The notes: generated by a model from the letters alone, not told the origin. Shown: positions 1-12,140, counted from the stretch's first letter. The stretch is DNA of 64,000 nucleotides from Ephemerocybe angulata (GCA_013368325.1 JAACJK010000173.1:62001-126000); one strand, 5' to 3'. Program-made: numbers and translations.

Positions 1-511
1 AGACGACGTGCGCTGTGTCGCCCTTGCCTAGAAAGCGATGAGATTCCGAAATATCGCGCATACATGCGACACACCTCGTGCTGCCTCTGGCGCCTACTGC
101 TCGGGCTTCACATTCTCCACACTCTTCACCTCCTCCTCATCCTTCTAAGCTCGCACGCTCCTCCCCCTAGCCCTCTCCTCCCGCACCCTGCTTTCCTCCT
201 CTCTGCCTCATCATCCGCCATATCCATCTCATAACTCCCCTCCGGAATCTCAACCCCCATCTTCTTCGCGCGCGCACGGCAGCGGTACCACCACTTATGC
301 ACCTTCGCCCGTCGAGGCCGCGCGCAGCGGCCCACGCAGCCTGAGAGGCGGGGGTGGGGATGCGGCGGTCGAGCGCCCAGATCGCTGTGAGGCGCGCGAA
401 GTGGGCTGGGGTGAGGGTCGTCGTCGTCGGCTTGGGGATCGCCGATGCGGTTGGAGTGCGTTTGCGTTTCTTGGAGGGGGCTGAAGGGGCGGAGGTGGGA
501 GAGTGAGCCAT
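1..511 (-). pseudogene. Homeodomain-like gene copy 1, N-terminal part, frameshifted and cut by the window edge
   Basis: Reading the minus strand from the ATG at 509-511 gives an N-terminus rich in Pro, Ser and Lys/Arg with a basic KKRKR patch. A homeodomain-like three-helix block follows (HFARLTAIWALDRR, then an Ala-rich helix, then KVHKWWYRCRARAKK). The recognition-helix part is in another frame because one base is missing near 310 (GACGGGCGAAGG against GACGCCGCGAAGG in the copy at 8.75 kb). An acidic stretch follows and the copy runs off the window. At least four more copies lie in the window, all degenerate. The homeodomain assignment rests on the helix-3 pattern and is tentative. Confidence 0.5.
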
Positions 512-639
512 CGTGCGCTGGTGAGGGGATGAGGGAAGGAAGGAAAGCGCGTCACGGGTTGGGGCGCTTATGTCGAGGCTGATGCCAAACAACGACCAAA
601 GCGAGTCCCAGACGCACCCCTGAGCCTTGAGGAGCCCTC

Positions 640-910
640 AGGGTTGATAGGTTCGGAGCAGCCTGCACACATGTACCCATATGATGGAACATTTACGCAA
701 TTCAAATACATAAATCGATTCGCGGGACCGCGCTACACTAGGCTACAACGACTCATACAAAATATGGATACGAATTCGACCTACAACGCTGGCGTCTGTG
801 TTTCGGGCTGTCTCCTAAATAGATTATAGTCAATGCTTATCTTTTGCGTTCTCATCGGATTCCGACTGAGACCCGGAGCTTCAACTGACGTTTCGCATTT
901 CCCTCTCGTA
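640..910. repeat. Conserved intergenic block of the duplicated unit, copy 1, with the secreted-protein gene missing
   Basis: The stretch from about 690 to 820 recurs at about 9,085-9,240 and 23,205-23,380, each time between a homeodomain-like gene and a secreted-protein gene. Here it is joined near 830 to the 3' flank seen after the secreted-protein genes (the CATCGGATTCCGACTG block, also near 10,310). The secreted-protein gene therefore appears to have been deleted from this copy. Confidence 0.5.
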
Positions 911-1400
911 TACACCCTATTTTGCTTCGATTCTCTGATTCTATGATGAATCTTGTCCCGTTCAAGTGCGCACTCTCTGTGATAGTAAATATAGCTGCTG
1001 AGCCTGCCTCGCTTTGTCTGGAGGATGTTAGCTGGGTGCCTTGAGTTGGTTTCTGTATCGACTGAGGAATGAATTAGAACGGCTCGGAGTCGCAGGTCTT
1101 GGATAAAAAAATCCAGTGACTTGGATGGATTTCATATATCCTATTTTGCTTCAACTTGTTGATTCTGGGATGAATCCCGTGCCGTTCTGCGCACCCCGTG
1201 ATCACACGCTCAATTATCAAAAAAGCGAGAGACACTCGTCTCATCAATTGCGGATCATAGTCAAAGAAACCTAGCACAACGTTCTTCAAGCTTCACTCCG
1301 CAACCCCAGAATGGTACCAGCCAGAATTTTTATGTCGAGAGCGTGCGTGTATCATCGAAGTACAAGCAATCGTTAGCATCCAAGCGATCACTGAAACGTT
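911..1400. other. No gene recognised
   Basis: AT-richer spacer with only short ORFs of no family resemblance. A CCTATTTTGCTTC phrase occurs at about 928 and again at about 1,141, next to related text, which suggests a small diverged duplication. Confidence 0.4.
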
Positions 1401-2415
1401 TCTTTTTATGAGTCACATTTCAGATGCTTGAGAGACGAGATGAAAAGATCCATCAGTGCCTCATACAGCGGGTAATCGATAGCAGTCACGTCGTCACCCA
1501 GAATCAGCCAAAGCTCACGAGGAAGCGAATAGAAATAAATTTGGGGGGATAGGTAGAACATGGATGGCACCGATCCCAACACGCTCCTCAGCTCGCTCGG
1601 CACACTTACCCAACTAAGCAGACTACACAACCGACCGTACGTGCAAAGCGCGGTAATGTAAGGTGAAGTTCGAGTAGCTGCAAGTACGTACAACACTGCT
1701 TCACGAGTCCGAGTGCGACTCACGGTAGCCTACGAACGAACAAATATTAACGGGTACTAAGAGTAGCGGGATCCAGAGTTCAGTTACGATGTGCAAACAG
1801 CAAAGATAAGTAAGTACGAGTATCGAGAGCGAATCGAAAACCCAGACAAGATCCCAAGTCGTATGTAGCGCGAGGCGTGTATGTAACAAAGAACCGAAAG
1901 CGCAAGGCAGAGCGGAATCAGAGCCAAAAAACACGATGTACCACGGCGACAGCGAGAAGTGAGAACGAACCCACGACAGGGATCACGAAAGCAAAAAAAC
2001 GAACGAAACAGTCCCCGCCAAGCCTAGCGGAAAGCACGAGCCACAACGACCGAAAGTGATCAACATGCCAGAACCAGTAGCCGAGCTCCAGCCCAATATC
2101 CTCCACCGTACACCTCTTCTATCCGCTCCACCCCGCCTCGAAGTTCCACGACGCCGTACACACTCGAGCACCCATCCCTGCACGACGTGTATCTTGAAAC
2201 TGAGCACGCAGCCAAGCCAGTTAGTGAACGAAGGGACAAATCCAGACGCGAGTCAGGCGAGCCATTCAAGGCATACCGCCCCCTAGGGTGGTGCGTGGGG
2301 AGAACCCGGAGAAACCCCTGCCCGTCGTCCTCGGCTTGGGGATGGCCGATGCGGTTGGTGGGCGTTTTCGCTTCTTGGAGGGGGCTGAAGGGGAGGAGGT
2401 GGGAGGGTGGGCCAT
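1400..2415 (-). pseudogene. Homeodomain-unit copy 2, internally deleted
   Basis: The ATG at 2,413-2,415 starts the family N-terminus (MAHPPTSSPSAPSKKRKR), but the frame ends after about 45 residues. The homeodomain and middle exons are missing. Leftward, 1,530-2,270 matches the flank found at 6,770-7,330 and 10,690-11,200; for example the run near 1,630 with ACGTGCAAAGCGC recurs near 10,815. The unit is therefore present but its gene is a remnant. Confidence 0.45.
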
Positions 2416-2429
2416 CGTGCGGGAAGTGG

Positions 2430-2884
2430 ATGAGGGAAGGAAGGAAGCTGGGTCAAGGATTGGGGCGCTTACGCCGAGGCTGTTGCCAAACAACGACCAA
2501 AGGATGTCGGCGAGCACATGCGCGCCTCCAACTCGCGAGACGCACACCGCCCGAGGCCCGGCCGTTCGCTTTCCTGTTTTCTACACCTGTCTGTGCCGTG
2601 GCTTCCGAACCACACGGAGCTAGGATCGCGTAGATGCTCTCTTGGAGATCGTCGATGCAGTCGGCGACGGAATCTCGCTGAGACTTTGTGAAAATCACAT
2701 CGCAATGAATATTGACAGGATTATATACCGATAAGTGTTGAGCATTGAACCGAAGAACCGTAAAATGTTTTACGCACACCCCCTTGGCCGACCCTGCGCA
2801 TACCGAGTCTGAAATCGAGGCGCTTGTCTGGGTGGACTGGCTTGGCAACACGTCGATCTGGTGAAGAGGGGAAGCAAGGCCCAA
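2430..2884 (-). other. Possible gene fragment of unknown function
   Basis: On the minus strand a short reading frame (TSASISDSVCAGSAKG) can be joined across an intron with a GTGTGC donor and CACAAAG acceptor to SQRDSVADCIDDLQESIYAIL. The helical, coding-looking composition is the only support. No family is recognised and no start codon with a clear context is seen. It adjoins the remnant of homeodomain copy 2. Confidence 0.2.
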
Positions 2885-4600
2885 TATCCATTCTCGGCAC
2901 GGAGCAGAGTCTAATCTACTCTACTGACCACAGGTACGAGGACAATGCTACTAAGTATCCGCTCTGAGAGGTTAGAACCGGTCTTCTCATGCTTTTCAAC
3001 ACCAACACCCGCAACCGTGCTTCTCCTGACCCACAGGGTTTGACAGATACTTTCATCGCATCGTGACTATACATACCGCTTCCCACCGGTGGGTTCTTGA
3101 CCGAAGTACCCCGCTGATTTGAGGCTTCTAAGAAGTCAGAACTAGAGATTCCGCAAGTCTCACACAGCTGCAGAGCATGTAGTAGCCCACCCAAAGCCCA
3201 GCATGACTGATTATGAGAGGGCGAATGCTTTTCGCGTACCGGGACGCGAACCTCACCTGAGCTTTGACTCTAGCAAGCGTGGCTCGTCGACCCCACCAGT
3301 TGAACTCGAATCATAGAAGAACGGTCTACAGTATTATTGTTTGGCCAGTCCCACTGTGCTTCGTACATAGCCTGGTGGAGCGACCTCGTTGTTGTAAGTC
3401 TATTTTCGGAGGACAAGAAGGCTTCTTCATGGATTCTATCGTGCTCCTTTTGGGACCTCGTGGAGAATGCAAAATTTCCTGAAATTTGTCTCGCCTGGTA
3501 GGTGTAGCGTGCCAGATAAACAGTACTTACTCACAACTTACTCAACATTGTTTGATAGTGTATGGCACCGGGCATACTGTTATCGTCTCCCGGGGAGGGT
3601 TCACGATTATTGACCACTAACGTCTGCATGGGGGAATAACAGTCGGTGTGGGGTGGGACTGAAGTGCTGAGTCTCCTATGTGAAGAACTCAGTAGATAGA
3701 AGGGTTGAAGACCCATAAGATCTATCAGGAACCGTGATGCTCCCACTGCTAAGTGCTGAGGCATTGCCATCGTCGATCTCCGAAGCCGAGTCCTTTGGCG
3801 CCCGCAACCTGTATAATAGGATGTTGATACTTGGGGATGATTCAGCCAGCCCATCCCCACATTCATAGCATATCCTATCATGAGTCTATCGCTATCGCCA
3901 GAGGAGGTTGCGGATCTGGTAGGGCAAGCCAATATATGGCTGATGCAAGATGTGTGTGCCATCCTCCATTTACGATGAGAGAATCACGCTGACCCATTGG
4001 CCATAAACTCAAGTATACCGCACGTACGCCATTTCTTCACGTTAATGGATCATTCTTCTCACTTTTGCTTTCACAGTCAGTTTTTGGACTTTCTATGTAA
4101 GTAATCTGTTGGCATACCCCTGAAAGTTGACACCATGGTCCAATATCCTCTCCATCGTCCCTAGCTCTCTCACTACCTCACAACTGTTGTGGAGGAAGTA
4201 AGCGGAAAGCCTCCTTTTATATCCTTCACTTCCTAAAATACCTTCCTTAGGTCTCCACAATTTGGCCCCAGAAATGGCGAATGGGAAAAATCCTTTTCCT
4301 CTTACTTCGATACACCCCAATTTGCTATATTGTAGTAGTGATGCTTAGTGCGTTGACTGCTCATAGCCTTTCTACAGCTCTGTAATCTCATAGGGCCTTT
4401 TAGCGGAACTTAGGATTCATATGGACTTAACCCCCAAGGTATCCCACTCCGGTCTTGGGCCACGCTTGCTCAGCGCTCATTCCAGGGTACTCCTCAGGTC
4501 TGTCAGGGACTAGACATAGCTTTCAACATGGGTAAGACTGGTACCTGAAGCCTCTCTCACTGCACGTATGACCCTGATCTACACCCCCGCCACCCCAGTG
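2885..4600. other. No gene recognised
   Basis: ORFs here are short, overlap on both strands and show no domain pattern. The 432-nt minus frame at 3,531-3,962 has no recognisable motif and is not annotated as a gene. Confidence 0.4.
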
Positions 4601-5079
4601 ATAGGAAGAATTATTGTTAATGGGGCGGAAGGTTAGTGTGTTGATGATTGTATATATGCAAGACTCATATTCGGGTCTTAGTTGTCGTCCTCTTGTGCCT
4701 ACAGGCGCTCCTAGGGGCCTCAGGGTATCAAAGATGGCTTTCAGTGCTAGTCTTGATCTATACGGTAGAATCATTAAAGTCCAAAAGGAAATGTTTTACT
4801 AACTGGAAGGGTAAGGGTTTAAGTATGACAGTGGTAATTCTTGAAAGTTGGGTGGATCTCGAGTGGTCACGCGGTAAGCTCTCCATTTGACAGGGAGCCT
4901 ACGACTCACTGGGCTCAAATACTAGCAATACCACAGTCCGAACTGGATCAAGAACTAGGATATGGATGTACCTGGGCGGGAGACTTGTCGTCCGATGCTA
5001 TAAAGTTGGACACAATAGCTGGATACATCAATTTAGCAAAGGCTACATGTAAACACGGCCTTTCCAGTCGCATCCTTGC

Positions 5080-5876
5080 TCACGATACTAACTATGTTCT
5101 TTTGTCACAAAATAGGCATGGCTGTTTTGATGCTATCGGTGTTCCTAATTCGTTACAGAAACACGAAGGGCACACTATTACATGTTCTTCGTCGAGATAG
5201 CGGTCTGCACATCGTTTCACTCACAGGTATGGTTGGATCTATCATCTGCCGCTTCATGTTTACACCGTTGCTTGACAATAATTTCAGCATTCCATCTATT
5301 TTCTGCGTCGGCCAGCACTTTTCGAGAGGTATGTAGGACCTCCAGTCACGCAATGATGTCATGAAGCTTACGCTGTACCGCATAGTTGCTTGGACTCTAC
5401 AATATTCTGGCAGTGTAAGTGCCGCAATATCTCCGGTCCGTACAAACAGTTCATCCTCACATTGTTGTGGTAGAATTTCGAACGGGTAGGTATTGCCTTT
5501 ACACCGTCACTGCGACACACATTTATTTGACCTGATGATACCCATTAGTGGACAGTATACTGTAATCCCTATCCTGGCGTGCCGCCTGCTACTCAACATG
5601 CGAAAGACCGAGGATCCCGACATCCAGAAATCTGTCTCATCACTCCTCTTCAGAGCTTCTGTCCCAGGAGATGATTCCGAGAATGACAATGACGACGATC
5701 CAACAGGGATACCACTGGGGCCAGTGCGACGCTACGCAGGTCTCGGACGCCAGGGAGACACTAACGGTGGCAAGGCAAGGCGCGGAGCGGAGTCCGAAGT
5801 AGGCAGAGTCCCAGCTCCTGGGGACAACGGGGGATTGCAAGCTACAAGCTCACAGTCAACAGTTCAGCATGATTGA
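5080..5876 (+). pseudogene. 3' exons of a probable multi-pass membrane protein (basidiomycete DUF6533-like style)
   Basis: Several short exons with plausible GT-AG introns can be read. One ends near 5,226 and encodes a hydrophobic segment followed by YRNTKGTLLHVLRRDSG. A small exon lies at about 5,287-5,327, and the last exon (about 5,551-5,876) has PILACRLLLNMRKTEDPD followed by an acidic, low-complexity tail. The pairing of a GTL..VLRRDSG segment with a terminal CRLLLNMR segment is familiar from the large basidiomycete families of seven-helix proteins with a DUF6533-type domain. The N-terminal helices could not be traced convincingly upstream (hydrophobic codons near 4,690-4,760 may belong), so the gene is probably partial or decayed. 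Confidence 0.35.
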
Positions 5877-6109
5877 TATGAAGCGTTTTTCTCCTCATTG
5901 TTGTATACTAGTAACTTGTCCGTATGTATGATAGATAAACGCCCTTTTTTATTCAATGTGACGCCAAACCTACTAAGCGTTGGCCTAATACTGAAGATGG
6001 ATTCTCGTGCAACACGACCCATGCGCAACAGGAATAAACGCTGTGCGATTCTCCTACCATCATCCATCCATCCATGTGCGTGTTACTTCACACACTATTA
6101 ATATAGGGC

Positions 6110-6290
6110 TGTAACGAGACAAGAACGTGTGGGCGCCGATGTCACACACAGGTTCTCGCAGAAGGACTGCGATGGTTCGAAGGGGGGTGTGAACGATCCC
6201 GGGGACATGGAGAAGGAGATGATAGATTGGGGACCGATGGTAGGATGTGAGCTCGGGGGAGAGCGAACTAGCTAATCGGTACGTACAGAC
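6110..6290 (+). repeat. About 180-bp repeat, inverted relative to 10,085-10,260
   Basis: The sequence from the AAGAACGTGTGGGC region (about 6,122) to the GAGCTCGGGGGAGAGCGAAC region (about 6,250) is the approximate reverse complement of 10,088-10,245. The second copy lies in the 3' flank of the secreted-protein gene at 9,509, which the paralogue at 23,605 shows without an insertion. This is therefore a mobile short repeat, possibly a solo LTR or a MITE. No clean terminal repeat or target duplication was found. Confidence 0.4.
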
Positions 6291-6499
6291 TGTCCTTGTG
6301 TACCTACGGATCGAGCTAGCTGACTAAGAAATGAATATGAAACCCCCGGGGCAGGTCAGTCATCGTCCGAGTTCGCCACATCGTTGGCCCGTCAGGAATG
6401 GATGGCGGAATAAGATGGTGTTGGGGCGCAGCCGCGACGCCATCATCACAGGGCATTTCTGAGTGTAGGCTGTGCCTCATTCGGTTCTCCTCTCCTGCA

Positions 6500-7540
6500 C
6501 AAGCGTATCATACGCGGGCTCCGGGGGTGCCTTGCGGTGTACGGAGCACATTGGCAGGATAGAGAAGGAGTAGCGAGATCCAAAACCTCTGAATCCGATG
6601 ATAGGGATCAATGAATGATAACAGCCGGCGAGATGCTTGAGGAGACGAAAAGAAACGATTCATTAGACATTGAAATGAGAGTTGCGAGTTCGGTGCCTCA
6701 TGCGGTGGGTAATCGATAGCAGTCGCGTCATCGCCCAGAATCGCCAAAGCTCATGAGGAAGCGAATGGAAATGAAATCGGACGGATAGGTAGAGACACGC
6801 ATGACGGGATGGCAGCGAGCCCATTATTCGGCTCGCTTGAATCTGCTCCGGGTAATCGACGCGTATTCAGCTAAGAGAGACCGCACGACTGACCGTGCGT
6901 ACAGACTGCAATAAGACAAAGTAAAGTGAAGTCGAGTGCGAGGGGATGAGAGTACAGACGGTAACAGTCCACGACTCCCAATGCGAATGGTAGCGATGAC
7001 CAAGAGAGAACGAGTACCAAGCACAGACAAGATACACAAGACGTAGCGCTAGAAGTAACGTGCAGCAGGGCGTTTAAAAAACAGGAACAGAATCAGGAGG
7101 AGCACGAAGACACGAACGAAAATAGGCGCGCACTACCAGCCCGACGTGCACCTAACACCTAACATCACAAACACCTCTATCCACTCCATCCGGAATGAGA
7201 CCACAACGCCCTCATACCTCCCTACCTATCATCCCGCCTTGAAGTTTCACCACGCCGTACGCACTCGAGCACCCATCCCTCCAACGATGTCCATCACGAA
7301 GGAAAGTTAAAACAGAGCACGCAGCCAAAGTCGTATCGAGTAAGGAGGAGCTGAATCCAGGCGCGGACGAACGAGGACGATGCATAAACAAGGGCTGAGT
7401 AGAGTGATCTGAGATGGCGGCTCGGCCGAACACGAAGCGCAGAACGAAGAAGAACTGTCGCTCGTACCCACATCGTAGCATGTCCAACCGACAACCCTTC
7501 AAAGTGAGGAGACCGGGAGTCGTCGTAGCAGAGCCCGAGC
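6500..7540. repeat. Duplicated-unit flank, copy 3 (non-coding)
   Basis: This stretch is colinear with 1,440-2,280 and 10,650-11,350. Shared landmarks are the GATAGGTAGAGAC run, the pattern of short GAAG/GCACG repeats, and the segment around CACTCGAGCACCCATCCCT (2,160 and 7,260). No intact frame longer than the shadows is seen. Confidence 0.45.
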
Positions 7541-8880
7541 CTAAGTCTCAACCATCGCAGAGTCGTTAACGTCGTCAGCAGTAGTCGCACTCGTCGCAGT
7601 CGCATCAGTCCAAGACGCAGTCGTACCACTATCATCGGATCCCAAGATCCCCACTCCAGATCCACCGCCACAGCCAAACTGATATCCACAAGCGTTAAGA
7701 CCAAACAGGAACGGCAGAGCAGAGAGCGAGATGTCCACGGAGCGCGTGAAGGTAATGCCCTCGTATAACGCGCGTTCCAAGTCAGCGGGCGTCGGCATGG
7801 GATCGTCTATGTCAATATCAGCTTGAGCACGAGATCTGGTAGCCGAAGAGAGAGGCAGAGGCGGCGAGGAGTGAGATTCAGTTGGAGGAGCAGGAGGACG
7901 TGTAGTCTTGGGGCGCTTTCGAGAGGGCTTGGAGGTCTTTGGAGCGATGGTGGTGGTCTTGGCGGGTCGATAGGTGACCTTCTTCGGCTTCTTTGAGGTG
8001 GGTTTGACCTCTAGCAAAGCCACGACACGCAATTAGAGGCAGAGACAGGGAGAGGCGCAGAACCCGTTAGGAACTCACATCGACGCAGATCCTAAAATGA
8101 CGCGATACGGTACCTTTGGGTTTAGGCGCGCAAACGCGCTGAATGTTGTCGTTACGGCTCTCAGCGAGCGGTAATCTCTGGAGAGTCTGGTGCGAGCCAA
8201 CGACAGGAGCTTCCGCAGAGATGCGATTAGCGTCGCCAAGAGGGTCCAGATCGGTGGAATCGGACGCCGGCACAGATTCCAACGCGTTAAGATACAGACG
8301 CTTCGAGGCCCTTGTGGGCCGGGGCAGATATGGGGGCGGGGAGGTCGATGCGGAGGCAGGAAGCACTGTGACAGGGTCAGAGGAGGGCTTTGTGTGACGG
8401 CGGAGGCTTCGCAGATGCCTGGAGAGTGGTGAGTGGGAGTGGGAGCGCGTACCGGCGACGTACCTGCTGCATAGTCCAGTCCTTCACCGTTAGCCGTGCC
8501 AGCGGCAACGGCGTCGTTACTGGGAGCGTTCGCCTAGAAATTGATAAAATCAATATGCGACGTACTTTGTGTATCTTCCTGCACCTCCTCCTCCATCTTC
8601 CACCCTCCTCCACCTCCTTCTTAACCCGAACCCTGCCCCTCTCCTCCTTCTTCTCCCTCTCCTACGCCTCAACATCCCCTCTGGAATCTCGACCCCATTT
8701 TCTTCGCCCGCCCACGGCAGCGGTACCACCACCTATGCACCTTCGCGGCGTCGAGGCCGCGCGCCGGGGCGCTCAGGCGAAGTGGGCGGCGGTGGGTGCT
8801 GCTGTGCGGGTCGTCGTCGTCGATGGTGTTTGTGGGCGTTCGGAGGGGGCTGGTGGGGCGGAGGCGGGAGGGTGGGCCAT
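7541..8880 (-). pseudogene. Homeodomain-like gene copy 3, damaged homeodomain but longest C-terminal region
   Basis: The ATG at 8,878-8,880 gives the family N-terminus. The homeodomain then loses helices 1-2 (the frame jumps from AAHFA to a stop just before GLDAAK), and one base is missing after AKKMG. Downstream exons remain readable. One carries PRPTRASKRLYLNALESVPASD (about 8,240-8,330). The last, 8,032 to 7,541, has a basic Lys/Pro region (SRKRPKTTRPP, AT-hook-like) and a conserved PTPADLERALYEGITF segment also found at about 11,480-11,520. In a working copy this would be a nuclear DNA-binding protein, by inference. It is divergently arranged with the secreted-protein gene at 9,509, with a 629-bp gap between start codons. 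Confidence 0.5.
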
Positions 8881-9084
8881 TGTGCTGGGAGGAGATGATG
8901 GAGGGAGGAAGGAGGGAAGCAAGGGGTCGGCGCTTATGTCGAGGGTGAAGCCAAACAACGACCAAAGCGAGTACCCCCGCGTGGCGGGCGCCTCTGACCC
9001 GCCCGACGCCAGCCGATGCCCGACCGGCCGGCGGGCGTGCAGACAGAACCCCTCGTGGAGTCGGGGATGATGTAACGTGTACGA

Positions 9085-9250
9085 AATTCAAATACATAAA
9101 TCGATCCGCGGGACCGCGCTACGCTGAACCAGTCAACACGCCGACTCCACTCACACCGACGACTCGACGACTCATACAAAATATGGATACGAATTCGACC
9201 TACAACGCTGGCGTCTGCTCTTCGGGCTGTCTCCTGGACCTCCCGCAAAA
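9085..9250. repeat. Conserved intergenic block, copy 3
   Basis: Matches 690-820 and 23,205-23,390, including the perfectly shared stretch around ATATGGATACGAATTCGACC. It lies between the divergent homeodomain-like and secreted-protein genes, so it may hold shared promoter elements. Confidence 0.5.
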
Positions 9251-9446
9251 TGCAGAGCGTCTGTCTAATTATAATTAAGTACTATCGTTCACCGGCACAT
9301 GCAAGACACCACTAACCGATGGCCACCATCTAATCCTGACTCGATCAAAGGTTACCATGGCGTTTTTCCCTGTGGATTTACAAATCAATGTTCCATCACC
9401 CCTGAGATTAGACTCGCGGAGGGTAGCATGTGGGTGGGGCTGGCTC

Positions 9447-9452
9447 TATAAA
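9447..9452 (+). promoter_or_regulatory. TATA box of the secreted-protein gene
   Basis: TATAAA within GGCTCTATAAAGG lies 57 bp before the ATG at 9,509. The same box and flanks occur at 23,542-23,547 before the paralogue, and the whole upstream 200 bp is strongly conserved between the two. Confidence 0.6.
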
Positions 9453-9508
9453 GGTCAGCGAAAACACAACTAGACGATCGCTCCCAACGTGCCCTCTCGA
9501 TCACAAAG

Positions 9509-10048
9509 ATGAAAGTCACCATCCCTTCCATTCTCCTGGGAATGCTCTCCCTCTCCACTTGCGCATTTGCGTACATGGTACGTCGCATTTCTCCCTGACT
9601 CCGCTACACGATCCACTAATGCTGTAACTTTCAGGACTACAATGAACTGGACGCTCGAGACTATACCAACAGTCTGCTCGTGGAACGCAACGCCGTCGAA
9701 GTTCCTTTCCAGCACTCCCTTCGCTCCTTCCTTGGAGCGGCCGCTGACGCCCACCAGCGCGCCCTGGACGACCACGACGACGGACTCGAAGCACGTGAAG
9801 AAACTATCCGGGTCAGAATCCGGGGTTCTTTCAACGGCCGCACAATCCCTGGCCTGATGCATGGACGAAGATTCATGGATGTCTCCAAAGATTGGGATGC
9901 TGACAAGGTGCAAGCTAAACTGTTCAAGAACAGCCCAGCTAATGTCAAGTGCACCTTGCACCCGGGCTCTTTCCTCAAGCCCGCGATTGATACGTTGAAA
10001 GACGCAAAACCGAACGATTTAATTGTACTCAAATGCGCAACGGTGTAA
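9509..10048 (+). CDS. Small secreted protein A (160 aa), unknown function
   Basis: Two exons (9,509-9,577 and 9,635-10,048) with a GTACGT donor and TTTCAG acceptor. The first exon encodes almost exactly the signal peptide (MKVTIPSILLGMLSLSTCAFA), so the protein is expected to enter the secretory pathway. Residues about 24-75 are polar and acidic (DARD, LVERN, RALDDHDD) and resemble a propeptide. The C-terminal half (about 80-160) has alternating hydrophobic stretches around DWDADKVQAKLF and ends LIVLKC, with two cysteines. The paralogue at 23,605 shares the first 75 residues but has a different C-terminal half. No catalytic motif is recognised. The 3' flank carries an inserted repeat of about 180 bp. 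Effector, ribotoxin-like or pheromone roles are all unsupported. Confidence 0.7.
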
Positions 10049-10084
10049 CGGACGGCTACGCCGTTGTAAAAAAGCCCGCGATGT

Positions 10085-10270
10085 ACATAACTTTTCGTTA
10101 GTTCGCTCCTCCCCCGAGCTCGTCCTCCCATCCGTCCCCCAATCGATCATTCTTTCCTTCTCGTCGTCCCGGGAATCGTTCCAACTCCCCCTCGAACATC
10201 TCGCCGTCTTCTGCGAGAACGTGTGGGCATCGGAGCTTGCACGTTCTTGTAGCCCGCCCATAGTGTTTCC
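10085..10270 (-). repeat. About 180-bp repeat, inverted copy of 6,110-6,290
   Basis: Inserted between the stop codon of the secreted-protein gene and its conserved 3' flank. The text ATGTAC..CTTGAATAG is continuous in the paralogue (24,180-24,200) but interrupted here. A TAC triplet at both ends could be a 3-bp target duplication, which is weak evidence. Confidence 0.4.
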
Positions 10271-10299
10271 TATATCATCTACTTCCTTGAATAGCTAAC

Positions 10300-12140
10300 G
10301 GTTTCATCGGATTCCGACTGGGACCCAGGGCTTCAACTGACGTTTCGCGGTTCCCTCCCGTTAAAAACATCAATTATAAGTTGGTGAAGGCCTTTCGCTC
10401 CCTTACTCGGGCGATACAGGAGCGATTCGACCACACGCGGAACGTCACATTCATTGAGCCCCCGATCGTGGTTATGAATCAGCTCTCATTCGGAATACCC
10501 CCGATATCATGAACCGTCGCCGAGATCCCTGATATACTCAGTGCCCTCTCCATGTCTCTTGGAAAGGCGTACGTACGCGTTCACTCGGGATCCTACCTAC
10601 CTCAACGAAGCAATCACACTGGGGTGCTGGCAGCTGCCATTGATGACCGACCGTTCTCATCCAAGGGGCCGGCCATCATGAGGGAGCGAGTGGGATGAAA
10701 TCGGACGGACGGATAGGTAGAGACTCCCATGGGGGATACCAGCCCAATGTGCGGTCTACTCAGCTAGCTCGGTCTACGGTTAAATCCACACTTAACACTA
10801 AGCACAACCGACCGCACGTGCAAAGCGCAGTAATGTAAGGTGAAGTTCAAGAGTCCAAGTGCGATTCATGGTAGCGGGAACTGAGAAGGAAACGAACACA
10901 ATCCAGATTCCAGTCAGGATCTGCACAAAGCATCAAGGATGAGTAGGTACGAGTATCAAGAGCACGATCGCAACACGATCTGGAGCAAAGTCAAGATCCC
11001 GACACTCAGCGCGAGAGGTTGTGGGCCGAGACGCGGTCCGAGCCGCAACAAAGACCTGAGCGGGACCGAAAGCGCAAGCCAGAGCCGTAACACACGACGA
11101 CAATACCATACCACGGCGACAGCGAGAACGAACTCAGGATAAGGCGCGAAGGAATAAGCACACGAAAGCATGGTAGCAAGATGGGGAACAGAAGAACGAT
11201 TCGCCAAGAGCACGAAGACACCGTTCCGAGCGAGGAGTACCGGAGATGTCAAGGGAGAGAGCCCGAATATAAGCGTCCACTGTCGCAGAGTCGTTAACGT
11301 TAGCAACAGCAGCAGTCGCACGAGCACTATCATCACACAGAGCACACACGTCCGTAGCAGACCCGTATCACCAAGTTCCAGTTCCAGTCACGAGCCACCG
11401 CATCCAAAAACTGAAACACATAAGCGCCAAGTGCAAAGATGTACGGCACATCCGAGAGCGAGATATCGTGAAAGTGATGCCCTCGTACAGCGCGCGCTCT
11501 AGCTCAGCAGGCATCGGGAGGGGTTCGTGAGTTTCGATGTCGATTTCAGTGTGGGCTGGAGAGGAGAGGTAACGTGGATGTCGGCTAGAGCGCGAGAGGT
11601 GACTCCGGTAGTAGAAGAGGCAGGTGGAAGAGGCGAGGAGCGAGGGGCAGCAGGAGGAGCGGGAGCAGGCTGGAAAGTGGTGAGCGTGGTGGGAGTGCGT
11701 ACGAGTGATATACCTTTGCCGTCGTCCCCGCTGGTTTCCACCGCCTCGTCCACCTCCATCGGTACCTGCGCAAGCGGCGACAACGTGGGTGCTGGCGATG
11801 TTTGAGGAGACATACCAAACCGCGCATACACGCTCATACCTTTCGCTTCCTCCCCCTCCTTTCGCTTCCTGACCTCCCACTCCTGCCACTCCTCCTATCT
11901 TCCTCCTTCCTCTCCTTCCTCGCCCTCCCCTCATCATCCTCCTCAGCCTCAACGTCCCCCACCTCCATCTCATAACTCCCTCCGGAATCTCGACCCCCAT
12001 CTTCCTCTCCCGCGCCCGGCAGAGGTACCACCACTTATGCACCTTCGCGGCATCAAGGCAGCGCGCGGTGGCCCACGCAGCGCGGGGGGCGGGGAAGGGG
12101 ATGCGACAATCGAGCTCCCAGATGGCGCTGAGGCGCGCGT
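10300..12140 (-). pseudogene. Homeodomain-unit copy 4, left part (separated from its start by the LTR element)
   Basis: Minus-strand reading from 12,140 gives ARLSAIWELDCRIPFPAPRAAWATARCLDAAKVHKWWYLCRARERKMGVEIPEG (in part), an acidic/basic linker, the ETSGDDGKG region near 11,730 and the ERALYEGITF segment near 11,480. The N-terminus with the ATG lies at 21,622-21,729, on the far side of the 9.5-kb retroelement. Frameshifts are also present, so the gene was probably dead or dying. The flank 10,650-11,350 matches units 2 and 3. Confidence 0.5.

Noticed and set aside
3531..3962. 143-codon minus-strand ORF
   Set aside because: No domain, biased composition or conserved paralogue; surrounded by non-coding sequence.
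6103..10266. CACTA transposon ends (CACTAT at 6,096-6,101 and inverted at about 10,262)
   Set aside because: Only the CACTA pentamer and diverged 180-bp repeats match; no target duplication and no internal transposase.
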